Below, piece by piece: positions 48,283 to 58,557 of a stretch of 64,000 nucleotides of DNA. How positions within the stretch are numbered: the first letter of the stretch is position 1; each line of letters opens with the position of its first letter. The translations under genes and the position numbers were made by a program. Origin of the DNA: Scytalidium lignicola (lineage: Eukaryota > Ascomycota > Leotiomycetes); contig NCSJ02000121.1 in assembly GCA_002812745.2 (NCBI GenBank), positions 56,472 to 120,471 on the forward strand. The letters are read 5' to 3'. The notes under the pieces were generated by a model that made no database searches, was not told the origin of the DNA, and saw only the letters and a program-made list of their open reading frames with translations.

Positions 48283-50166
48283 CTACTTTTCCTTATTAGA
48301 TATCGCCTCGTCTTTCTTTGGCTCGGACGCGTTCTGCGCATTAGAAACGGGTTTGTCACCAGCAGCTTCGGTTTTGTCGTCTGGCGCATCAGCTTGCCTG
48401 GAGGTATCACTGCCAGAGTCTTTCTCTGTGACATCGTTCTTATTAACTTGACTGGCGAGGTCTTTATCTTCTTCAATGTGGTCGAACATCTCTGTATCAT
48501 CTGAATCCGTCAGAATTTCTGTACCATCCCCAAGAAGGATAATTCGACCTCTTGTCTGGTTAATGAATGTTTTAATCTTCGTATCCTCATCATAACCACT
48601 GTCGCTGTCATCAAAATTATGATGTACTCCAGGGCCACGGAACTCAGCTATGGGGATCGTTAGTTAAATTCAATGGCTATAAGTACTAGTTCAGATTAAT
48701 TAACTTGCCATACTCAGGAGGCGCACATGGACCATCTCCATTGGCAACGCGCTTCGCTATTTCATCATACCATTGCTCCTTTGTCTTTCCACGTAAGATA
48801 CCCACAATAACCATTGTCATGTTGTCACAACCTACTCCTCCAGTCTCCGAATTTGATGCTAGACAGTTATCCATCATATTCTCACAGATCTTCGAGAGAT
48901 CTTGCCTAGCTGCAATTCCGCGACGAACGAACTCAACTACAGCTTGGGAGGATTGGCAATCCCAGATACCTAAGCCACTATGTAAGTTCTCTGGGGGAGC
49001 TGATGGGGATTATCATAAACAACTCACCATCGCAAGCAACAACAAGGAATTCATCATCGTCAGCGATCTCGTGGATGGTGACATCCGGATAGGCTGTCAC
49101 AATTTGTTGTTCTGGAGCTAGCTCAGCACTTTTCTTAAACTCAAAGTCACCAATAGCTCTAGATAATGCTAAGTTGCCATTAACTCGTCCAAAGTCAACA
49201 AATCCGCCAGCGGCGGTGATTCGTGCTTTCTCGCCTGCATCCAAGTTAGTAATTGTATTTTAGATTGGCATCTTCTGTGTCAATAATAGCTCACCTTCAT
49301 TCTGTGGCTTATGATCAAAGGACAGTGGTTTGGCTCTTCCCTTTACCCCAAGAACACTTCTTGAGTCTCCTGCATTTCCCTACGTAAGTTAGCGGTGAAT
49401 TATAAATGCAAGGCATAGCAATACTCACCACGTAGATTTTGTTTGATGAGACTATTGCGACGGATGCGGTGCAACCAGAAACTTCTTCCTCGTAACGAGG
49501 GTCTGATATACTAATATGAGCATCTTATAACCACGTGTGTAGTGAAGGCCTCACCATTCAAGATAGCTCGGTCTGTAGCAAGGAATCCATCTTTTAAAGC
49601 CTGCTCAATATCACCGGTTTTAAAAGCCTCCGTTTTTGCAATTATCTGGTGTATGTTCTCTCCAGCAAACAATGCCACTTTATCACCGCCATGGCCATCA
49701 TAAACACCAAAGAACGACAGCCTTTGATCGGGAGAAGCGGAAGACGGCTCCTTGCCATTGTCAACTTGTAAATCCAGGATCGTAGCATGAGCATCTTCCA
49801 TGCTAATGCGCCATCCTTGCATTGAAGATACACCAAAAATCAAACGTTCATCGCCACCATCAGAGGAAACCTACATTGCAGAGTTTGTCAGCAATCATAT
49901 ACTGCAGAAGCTCGATTTCATAGTAGACGTAGGTTCTCCTCATGGCCAACGGCGAAATAGCATAGACTCTCTGCACTCCATTCTGAAGAATGAGTTAAGA
50001 GTTGGAGTGCGTGCTGGTATAACAAACGCGCAAATATGCATTCCAGGGACCGACATGGTCACTGCACTGCGCCGACGTGCAAGCCCCGCAATCATGACTT
50101 CAGAGGCCGCAGACAGAAAATTTTACACACCTTGTCTACAACAGGTTCAGAAAGAGTTTGTCCCAT
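48283..50166 (-). CDS. PTC2: type 2C protein phosphatase (Ptc2/Ptc3-like)
   Basis: Mg/Mn-dependent Ser/Thr phosphatase. Yeast Ptc2/Ptc3 dampen stress MAP-kinase and DNA-checkpoint signalling. Seven exons on the minus strand (50131-50166, 49555-49870, 49429-49502, 49295-49379, 49028-49234, 48709-48969, 48283-48647) encode 447 residues. Motifs: [10 protein letters not shown] with an N-terminal Gly2 that could be myristoylated, [37 protein letters not shown] and [14 protein letters not shown]. The metal-binding Asp residues are all present. The C-terminal third is acidic and Lys-rich, probably disordered. The intron between exons 6 and 7 begins G/GCAAGT, a GC-AG intron; splicing there gives the conserved [11 protein letters not shown]. 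Confidence 0.95.
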
Positions 50167-51434
50167 CTTGAATAGAGATCGAGGCCTCTCGATCTGCGAT
50201 CAAGAGAACCTCTGCCTTATAAAGGGTTGACTTTTCACTTTTGAAATGCGCCGAGACCGAAGCGGAAGTGCGGGGTTATGACCGGGGTTGGATGGAAACA
50301 ACAAGATAAGGGAGAAACTATATCCTCATCTGCATAGAAATGAGGTTTCGATAGGTTTTTGTCGCCGTGGTTTCAAGTGAATGGGGTCTCGTGTGTAGTA
50401 CGGGTGAAGAGCTGGGCTTGTTGAAAATGACGACTTGGAGAAGGGCAGTGAAAGTCAGGCCTCAGGCCAAAGTTCGGTAGATTCAGGCAACACTAAGGGG
50501 AACTTTGGACGCTATCTGATAAAGAGAGCAGAAGTCTTTTTGAGTTATTGACTGGTTCCAAAGAACAAAGTACCGTGTATTGTTAACTGGGTCATACAAT
50601 TTCATTTCTTAAACGTTTTTAGGGGATAATAGAATCCCTTCTTGGGTTCTAAGTTTGTGGGCGTCAGACTGGCGAGAGTAAGGCAGGCCGGGTAGACAAG
50701 ATTGGCAGCCCGTCGCTCTCTCATAGGCTGCTCCCCAGGCAAAGCTGCAATTTTGCATTGGGCTTGGATCATGATTCTCCCAAGCATACTCCGTACCCAC
50801 CGCAATAATCGGCAGCCTAGAAGCCTTTTGCTGCGCCAACACCACGATGGAGCTTTGCAATATTTGCAGTTTCACCTTTAGCAGCAATTGCTACAGGATA
50901 CTGCCAAGCCACATGCTAGGCCTGAGCCACGAGGCTAGAAGAATAGTTTTACAGCTTACCTAACGCGACATACGTTCATCTCGTGCCCAATTGCAGTTTT
51001 CTGTAGCAGTATGAAGGGTCAGCCTATCAGTCTATCCTTGCACGCGCCAGCCTCGTTTAAGGGATCTAGATTCTGAGACGATCTGGACAACTCAAAACCA
51101 ACTCCAAGAAGAAATCCTCGTATCACGTGGTTTGTATCGTGCTATCCCGTTCCTTCATCAGAGCTAATTCTACTCAAGTCAGACGATACAGCCTAGCTTG
51201 CGTCTGTTTGTTAAACAACAATAATGAGAAGAGTCCGTAAATCTTATGAAGAAAGCCTGAGGATCCAGAAATATCCGTACCTCGCTTCAATGAATTGACC
51301 AGGCGGTGTCCCAAAATAGCACAAGGCTTACCAAAAGTCCGGCAGAAAATATCCACCCCCCACTTCGCTGAACGAACAACCCCTCTATGCATTCGATATC
51401 AGGTCTTTCTGTATTTGCACCACTCTAAAGAAAC
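50167..51434. other. divergent region between PTC2 and the methyltransferase gene
   Basis: 1.27 kb with promoters for both flanking genes. Small frames (50602-50887, 51174-51392 minus) show no recognisable domain. No repeat seen. Confidence 0.5.
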
Positions 51435-52318
51435 ATGAGGTCACGGTCTAGTTCTCCAGAATTCTCTCCACTAGCAATAGGAGAAGATCTCACCCCTGTA
51501 CCCGCGTACAAATCCGCTGCAACTACCTCCATCGACTTTTCAAATCTCCTGTCCCCTCCTCTTCTGCTCCATGAAGACTTATCGTCAGGATGTGGAGGTC
51601 AACTATGGCCCGCTGGTATGGTATTATCTAAGCATATGCTGCGATATGAAAGAAAGAATCTAAAAACGGCGAGAATGTTTGTATGCTCCTCGAAATCCAT
51701 TTACTCATATACCACCACAGGGAGGTGCGGATCAGAGGATCTTAGCCCGCTGCGACTGACTTATCTTATTACATAGCCTTGAGCTTGGTGCTGGAGGTGG
51801 CCTAGTAGGATTAGCAATAGCAATCGGATGTAATATTGACCAGAAACTTTATATAACGGACCAGGAGAACATGGTTCCACTCATGCATAAGAATATCGAG
51901 TTGAATCACCTAGAATTTCATGTGGCGCCACTAGTCCTAAATTGGTATGTCTGCACTGCAAATATGAGAGCCCAATATTGATCTTGAATAAAGCATTCAC
52001 TAACTTAAATGGTACTCAAAAATTAGGGGAGACCGATTGCCAGACGAAGTCATCAATCAAAAACCAAACGTGATATTAGCCGCTGACTGTGTCTACTTCG
52101 AGCCAGCATTTCCACTCCTTCTAGCCACATTAGAAGAGCTAATGGATCTATGTAACGACGCGGTGATATATTTTTGCTTCAAAAAGCGGAGGAGAGCGGA
52201 TATGAATTTCATGAAGAATGCCAAGAAGAAGTTTGTAGTGGAGGAGATTGAGGACGAAGATCGAGGGACGTTTTCTAGGGAGGGATTATTTTTGTATACC
52301 TTCCGAAGGAAATCATAA
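51435..52318 (+). CDS. seven-beta-strand protein-lysine methyltransferase, EFM6/METTL21-like
   Basis: S-adenosylmethionine-dependent methyltransferase of the family that modifies lysines on non-histone proteins such as translation elongation factors. Three exons (51435-51676, 51777-51944, 52027-52318) give 233 residues. The N-terminal part contains the family block CGGQLWPAGMVLSKHMLRY. Motif I (ILELGAGGGLVGLAIAIG) is created by splicing exons 1 and 2. An acidic motif II (ITDQENM) and the post-motif ADCVYFEPAFPLLLATLEEL follow; the variant of DxxY (ADCVY) is typical. The C terminus has KKRRRADMNF and ends FLYTFRRKS. EFM6 is my best guess among the METTL21-type groups, but the substrate cannot be read from sequence. 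Confidence 0.85.
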
Positions 52319-52952
52319 CAAAAAAATTTAAAAACTTCATTATAAAAATCTCCTCCTTCTCAATTCGTTGTTTTTTTCTTCTTCTATTTTTTCTCTCGTG
52401 ATAGATATCAGTACTTACATACTATTCATCCCTTCTATAATTTATACTAACAAAATCCAGACCAGGTTAATTATCAAAAAAGCAGAAGCTCTCGCGAATA
52501 TCAGCTCTCGTAGGTTTCCCGCTGTCTNAAAAAAGCAACGCAAGCAATACCCGTCTGTCCTATTCTGACATAATTATACTTTTCGCTATTCATTATAAGA
52601 GCATGTAACATATCCAGATTAGCACGGGAAGTTATGAATTCACCAATATTCACAGGAAAAAGAGACGAACNTTTTTACCCACACTACTCTAAATTACAAA
52701 AAGCCCCTTTAAGAATATAATAGAAATATGTATATGTATATGTAAGTCAAGTGAGAAGAACAACTAGAATACTGTTCCACTCACTAGTAGAATTATGGTG
52801 ACATCAATCATTGGAAGGAAAAAAGGTAATTATCATTACGCCTAAGCGTATCTATCGGTCTATGATCTACTCCTCTAGACGTTGCCATGTATATCTACCG
52901 TCTATCATTGAAACAGCAAATCCCAAGCTCCTCACACAAAAATATATCAAAT
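52319..52952. other. convergent intergenic region
   Basis: 3' regions of two convergent genes. Very AT-rich, with isolated Ns at 52528 and 52671 next to A and T runs. No gene seen. Confidence 0.6.
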
Positions 52953-53811
52953 CTACTCCTTCGCAGCCATATTCACACCAAGTAATAACGCCGGCTCATC
53001 AACCCTATGATGCTCATAACTCAAAACACCCACCGCTCCAGGTTCAAGCATCAAAGGTAGCCTCATCCCCAGATCAAACCCAATCCAGCGCTTAGCAAAA
53101 GCCCTAAGGATATGACCATGCGCAACAACAACAATATCCACCCCATTTTCACCATGCATATACGCTCCCTGGACCTCTCTAATCCTAGAAATAAGCCGAT
53201 CAAGCCTCGTCGTCACCTCAGCTGGGGATTCCCCGCCCTCGCAGCCATCAACCCAGATATTCCACGGCCTCTCGACATCAAGACCACGCTCTTTCCTACC
53301 TGCTCTGATCTCAGCAGTAAGCAACCCTTCGTAGAGCCCGTATTCCCATTCTCGGATATCTTCTGTGATTTCCGCATCACCGGCTAGCGGCTTGTCGCCA
53401 AAGAGGATCTCGTAGGTGCGACGAGCTCTGGTGCGAGGACTGACAAAGATGTGAGCTAGTCTCGAGGGATCGATGATTTTGCCTGGACCGAGGATGACGC
53501 CGGCGGATTTGGAAACTTGGGATTCGCCGTTGGGGGTTAATGGAATGTCACTTCGGCCGGTGAAGCGACCTGAGATTGTCCATTCTGTCTCTCCTGTAGT
53601 AATTCAAAGACAATTGTATGTTAGCATTGAGTTATTTAAATATGGCTGGTTTCATAATTGATACTGAAGGAAAAGGGCATCCTTAATGCCTTCTTTGATT
53701 GGAAAGGTGGGAAAGATAGATGGAAAAGGCAATTAAGGAAATTTGCAAAAGTTCAAACATACCATGACGGACCAAAAACACACGTGGAGTGCCAGCGTCC
53801 TTGTCTGCCAT
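52953..53811 (-). CDS. SHB17: histidine phosphatase family, sedoheptulose-1,7-bisphosphatase-like
   Basis: Phosphoglycerate-mutase-fold phosphatase. Yeast Shb17 converts sedoheptulose 1,7-bisphosphate to sedoheptulose 7-phosphate, feeding ribose synthesis. Two exons on the minus strand (53763-53811, 52953-53593) give 229 residues. The catalytic RHG motif is VRHGETEW (His16), its Gly codon split by the intron. Further conserved residues appear in GRFTGRSDIPLTPNG, FVSPRTRARRTYEIL and IREWEYGLYEG. ERPWNIWVDGCEGGES is especially close to Shb17, and the second catalytic His lies in VVAHGHILRAFA. Length fits the family. Specificity is inferred from the WNIWxDGCExGE block. Confidence 0.88.
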
Positions 53812-55443
53812 CTCTCTGGCAATTTTTATTCTTTGGGTATTAAACCAAGACCGCTGTCGAATGTTCTACCCGTCAATGATTACTTCTTTTTTCCTCCTGC
53901 GGGAATCGAGATAGCCCCACCGCGGGGTAGGTTTTTAAGGTACGGGTCATCCGTACTAATAATATTTTCCGGTATGAAATCCCACAGAACTGTTTTCATG
54001 GTACGCGAACTCTTCATTAAATCACAGCTCGCAGATCTATATAGATTTTATTCATTAAAGAAGCCTGGTATGCTCCTTTACAAAAATCGATAATACAATT
54101 GNAAAAAGCAAAAAGGAGTTTGAAAAAAGGAAAACCGCCGAAAGGCTGAGACGTCTCGACGAATACGTAACGGGGATCACAAGGCTGAGCACCGGTTGCA
54201 TTATTCGATATTCGACTTATTTATGTCATGACAGGGACCAAAACGGACATTAAGAGGAATGGAAAGGGTAATAAAGGCCATTGGAAGAGATGTATCGAAA
54301 TCACACAAGGTGGTATTTGAATAACATAGTGGCCAATTGAAGTTGCTTTGCCATGCATATTGTGACAAGAAAAGAAGCACTGTTTCTAGAAAACAAACTT
54401 TATTCAACGGGAATCAAAGACTACTTATTCGAAGGCTCTGGAGTTGAGATTACCCGAGGATCAACTTTCGAGAAATCTAATAGAGTGATGTCTCATATGT
54501 GGGTTGAGAGCACCTGACGTGTATTACATACATGTAGCTGTAGTTATTGCAATGTAGACTGTTATCTGTTTGGGGAAACTTCTTTTGAGAGAGGGCATTG
54601 GCATTACAGAAGTCGTAATCGTAATCGTTGCAAGGACGTCGTCTATTGCGTAGCGGAGTGATTGGAGTGATTGGAGAATTTGGAGAATGCTGTGTACATC
54701 CGGACCAGGAATGATCTAGACCATCGCATCACGACCAGGCCAAGAACACCATCAATCCAAACTCCCAACGACTCCACTGTGCCGCAGCTCCGAGACACAG
54801 ATCGGATCTACCTCTCTGCTGTGGCTATTACAGTATTCATTATCCGTGGAATGTACAAGTTTTTTTTAACAATTCCCCCACCTTCCATCCGCCACACAGG
54901 AAAAATTTGAAAGTCTAACGGTTCTAGAAGGGCCAATATGCGTGATTCCACTGCTGCCGTGCTCAGTAGCCCTACGGGTTCAGGAACTGGACTTTGCAGT
55001 TGTCCAATTGTACTTACGTACGAGAGACTGGTGGAATCGGTACTTACCGTGATCATCCGTTCAGAACTGGTATTACAGTAGGAGGGACACGAGAGAGAAC
55101 TCATCCGTGCAACAGCCGGGCTTACTTCGTACTCCATACGGCTGCTTGTGCTCGATCGCGCATGAGAAAGGGCAGGTTAAGCGAAATGTGAAGGATGGAA
55201 TGATCAACCACGACAAGCCCTATTTATGACACGGTAATTATCAATACGGGGTAGTACTCACGGCACTGTATACACAGTATTGTAGTTGAGAATACGAACT
55301 CTCGAACTCGAACTCGAAATTAAAATAGAAATAGAAATGGCCGATGGTGTTGCATGTGAGCATGGAGAAAATTGTGATGCCTCAAGAGTACGCCCAAGTT
55401 GTGTTTGATGGGACGTATAGCAGGTGATTAATAATCCCAATCC

Positions 55444-55500
55444 TGGATGCTCGATGCTGGATGATGGATGCTGGATGATGGATGACGGATGATGGATGAC
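55444..55500. repeat. GGATGATG/GGATGCTG minisatellite
   Basis: About seven imperfect copies of a 7- to 8-base GGATG-type unit in tandem, for example GGATGATGGATGCTGGATGA. Function unknown, likely length-variable. Confidence 0.75.
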
Positions 55501-56589
55501 TTGACACTTGGAAATCATCCCAAGAAATCGGGGTTGGGAGTCTTTCCCAAGTGGCCGAGTCGGCACAGAAATACTAGGAAGATTCCAGGTAGCCGGACCT
55601 GACCAGAGCGCTAAGCGGGGAAGCAAAGAAACATGGCAAGAGGCAAAGCCAATGATGATGATCGAGTTGATTGTTGTTTCAGTTCCCTGGTGCTTACTTC
55701 TGTACCTGGACGCTTGACTTTGTTTGTAGCCCATTGTAAGGAGTCGTGGGAGTCCATCATCCGATCTCCTTTGGTCTGATGGGGGATCTAGGCCAATGCA
55801 AAACTGCGACCACAAAGGAAAATATCTCGTAATTGAGTGACACAATCAAGCAAGCTAACATGTGGAAAGCAGATGATGTAAACACCAGTTGTCCTGACTC
55901 GAGAGAAACATACTTTGTAAAAAAAAAAAGCCTGCATGGCGTAAGAGCGTGCATCAACACCAATTGCGAGTCTGACGACGACGCGCCTGCACGGGGATCT
56001 GTCACTGGCGGCAGTTGATGAAGAAAAAAACTCACCCAGTCTGCCTGGCGGTATTAGGGGGGTGCAGCAAATGAGGAAGGGGAGTGCGCGCTGTTTTGCT
56101 GGGCCTGAGTCTGAGTCTGGCTCTCAGGTTCCTTTCCCTTCCTGCCTGGATTCCGGGGCTCCTCATAGGGCCTGGTGGCGGAGACAAAAACGCAAATCTG
56201 GCGAAATCTGTGACAGGCTACTGCAAGGGCTGGGCAGCCCCCGGAGAGATCTATGTGGTCCGATTGGGCCAAGTGTTTTGTTCCTGGCTAGTTCAGGGCC
56301 GGGGGCGGGATACGAGGGTGAAACCAGACGAACCAGAGGCACAAAAGGGGATGGCCCCAGTTCGCCAGCCGAGTGGACCAGGGCCAGCGGAAGGGCCTAT
56401 GATCTGACGACCATTGAACCAGGCACATCAGCGCCAGGAAGGGGAAGAGCAAAAGCGCCTTGGCCTCGCTCGTCCAAAAGCGGCTTGGGGCTGCCAGTGG
56501 AGCCAGTGGAGACGGTCCAGCACACACAAACTCTTCCAAGTCCTGCGCAGTGAGCGCCTCTTGCCCAGGCCAGGTTTAAGTCATCCCAA

Positions 56590-56715
56590 CTGTTGATTCT
56601 TTCTCCTCTTCTTTTTCTACCTCTCACCTCCCACCTCGTCCTCCTTTATCAGCAACACCTTTCCATCCTTTCTCTTCCTTTTTCATCACCGTCAGTCCCT
56701 CCCGGCAGCTCATCA
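56590..56715 (+). promoter_or_regulatory. pyrimidine-rich leader tract
   Basis: C/T-rich stretch 210-340 bases upstream of the secreted protein start codon. Similar in kind to tracts before the kinase and AHC1-like genes; probably around the transcription start. Confidence 0.35.
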
Positions 56716-56926
56716 AATTTCGGCTCGACGCCTTTTGCAATTCAGCAACCAAAAGTCACGCTCCTTCGCATCTACAGCGCTATAGCAGCAGTTCCACCGA
56801 GAACATATCACCTTCCTTCGGACCCGTCGCGAGCCGACTGCAAACGGATCATAGAAACACAAAAGGAAAACAAGAGTAAATCATCATCTGCGTTTGTCTC
56901 CCAGAAGCAACATCGCAATCGCAAAA

Positions 56927-57883
56927 ATGAAGACTGCCTCCGTCCTCCTCGCCTCTCTCTTGGCCACGGTAGTCGTCGCTCAACCCCATCGCCCGCACCG
57001 ACACCAGCACCAGCACAAGCGTAATGTTGAGGTTGTCTGGGTCACCGATGTCGAGGTCGTGACAGAGACCGTCGATCTCACGACCACTCTCTGGGTGTCG
57101 TCTGGTTATGTCCCACCCGCGACCACTAAGAAGGTGGCCAGCTCGTCTGCCACCGCTGCCGAGTTCTTCCAACCAGCTCCCAAGTCCTCGTCTGTCAAGA
57201 AGAGCTCATCCTCTACTACCACCAGCTCCAGCACCACCACAACGACGACATCGACGACAACGTCCACGACTACCAGTACCACGACGACGACGACAACCAC
57301 CACCACGTCCACTACAACTACAACTACAACTACCCCTATCCCTATCCCTACCACCACCACTACTACTACTACCACCACCACCACCACCACTACCACGACG
57401 CCTCCACCACCGCCTCCTACACCAGCGACAACTACTACCACAACCACCACCACAACTCAGGCTCCTCCACCTCCCCCCCCTCCACCAGCTCCTTCTTCAG
57501 CTCCGGCTCCAGCTCCAGCACCAGCACCCGCGCCATCTGGACCCTCATCTGGACCTTGCACTCCTGGAAGCCCTTGTTCTGGTGATATCACTTACTACCA
57601 GGCCGGTTTGGGTTCCTGCGGCCAGACTACCGATGGCGATACCGAGAGGATTATTGCCATGCCATATGGTATGATGGGTACACAGTCCAACGGCAATCCG
57701 TTCTGTGGAAGAACGGTCTCCATCACCTGCACCTCCACGGGTAAGAGCACCACTGCCACTGTCCGTGACAAGTGTATGGGCTGTGAGGGCGAGTCCATTG
57801 ATCTGTCCAATGCCGCTTTCCTGGATATCGTTTCCGACTTGTCTGTCGGCCGCACCCAGGCCACCTGGCACTTCATTGATTAA
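56927..57883 (+). CDS. secreted double-psi beta-barrel (expansin/RlpA-like) protein with Thr-rich stalk
   Basis: Predicted secreted or wall-associated protein of 318 residues in one exon. Signal peptide residues 1-18 (MKTASVLLASLLATVVVA). A His-rich propeptide ends with Lys31-Arg32, a Kex2-type cleavage site. A conserved segment (VWVTDVEVVTETVDLTTTLWV) follows, then about 130 residues of Thr, Pro and Ser runs, likely O-glycosylated. The C-terminal double-psi beta-barrel (about 210-318) contains GDITYYQAGLGSCG, GNPFCGRTVSI, VRDKCMGC and IDLSNAAFLDI, with seven Cys. The Asp in VRDKC is the residue usually kept in this fold. Relatives loosen or bind wall polysaccharide, but activity cannot be inferred safely here. 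The ATG at 56927 is chosen because it directly opens the signal peptide. Confidence 0.88.
   Translation: MKTASVLLASLLATVVVAQPHRPHRHQHQHKRNVEVVWVTDVEVVTETVDLTTTLWVSSGYVPPATTKKVASSSATAAEFFQPAPKSSSVKKSSSSTTTSSSTTTTTTSTTTSTTTSTTTTTTTTTTSTTTTTTTTPIPIPTTTTTTTTTTTTTTTTTPPPPPPTPATTTTTTTTTTQAPPPPPPPPAPSSAPAPAPAPAPAPSGPSSGPCTPGSPCSGDITYYQAGLGSCGQTTDGDTERIIAMPYGMMGTQSNGNPFCGRTVSITCTSTGKSTTATVRDKCMGCEGESIDLSNAAFLDIVSDLSVGRTQATWHFID
57211..57520 (+). repeat. Thr/Pro-coding low-complexity repeat
   Basis: Dense ACC/ACT/ACG codons encode poly-Thr runs interrupted by Pro, then poly-Pro and a Pro-Ala run, all inside the stalk of the secreted protein. The antisense frame reads as poly-Val. Such repeats usually vary in length between strains. 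Confidence 0.85.
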
Positions 57884-58557
57884 AGTGCCTCTTTTGGGTG
57901 TTATCAGGAAAATGCTTGGATATGTGGAGATCTTATGAGCATGGCTGGTATATCATGCTTTGTGTCTCTACGTCGACTTGTCGCTAGTTTCGAGGTCGGC
58001 ATCCGCATTAACCTGACAAACTTGGTTTCACTGGTTAGAAAATAGAAATAAAAAACCATAACACTCTTTTGATTTTGTGCTTCTGTTTTTTCTTCGTTCC
58101 GGGGGGGCGTCAAAACTGGTCAAAGAAATAGGAAATCCGCATGGCTTTTTTTCCCACCACAGAAATTTGACTGGGCGTGCCCGGAGCACCACACTCGTTT
58201 TCATGATGGATATAAAAAAAGGCTTCTGCGAGAATTGGGAAAATTATACCCTGTTTTTGAAATGGGGAGATATCAAGGGTAAATGGAGGTGAGGGACAAT
58301 TTTCCCTCGCTGTTGCTTATAGAGATTCTTTGTATATACTTTGGGCTTTCTCTGGAAGGTCACCATTTTCTTGCAAATGAAACAAATTGCCTGTGATTAT
58401 ATTCCGTTCTTGTGGGTTATAAAGTGTTATCATATGATTTTCAGCCCATCAGATCACATCTTGTCTTATCTAGTCTGATCTGGTCTGGTCATTCTATTTT
58501 CCCATTCTATTTCATTGCACATGTGTTTTTACCTCAATAAATTTCATTAAATACTGA
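57884..58557. other. convergent intergenic region
   Basis: 3' regions of the secreted protein gene and CCZ1. T-rich, no gene or repeat seen. Confidence 0.6.

Larger units (their letters stand above)
53812..56926. other. 3.1 kb divergent gene-poor region
   Basis: Lies between the SHB17-like gene and the secreted beta-barrel protein gene, which point away from each other. It has an isolated N at 54102, a GGATGATG minisatellite at 55444-55500 and a pyrimidine-rich leader at 56590-56715. Open frames up to 195 codons (for example 55258-55845 minus and 56062-56553 plus) overlap repeats or GC-rich sequence and show no domain. No gene is supported. Confidence 0.5.

Noticed and set aside
55258..55845. 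195-codon open frame, minus strand
   Set aside because: It crosses a minisatellite, has no domain or signal peptide and mixes composition; likely chance.
56062..56553. 163-codon open frame upstream of the secreted protein gene
   Set aside because: GC-rich sequence with another open frame in a second phase; the peptide is Gly/Arg/Ser/Pro-rich with no family match.
57106..57453. 115-codon antisense frame made mostly of Val and Gly
   Set aside because: It is the complement of Thr/Pro codons in the stalk of the secreted protein and has no independent features.
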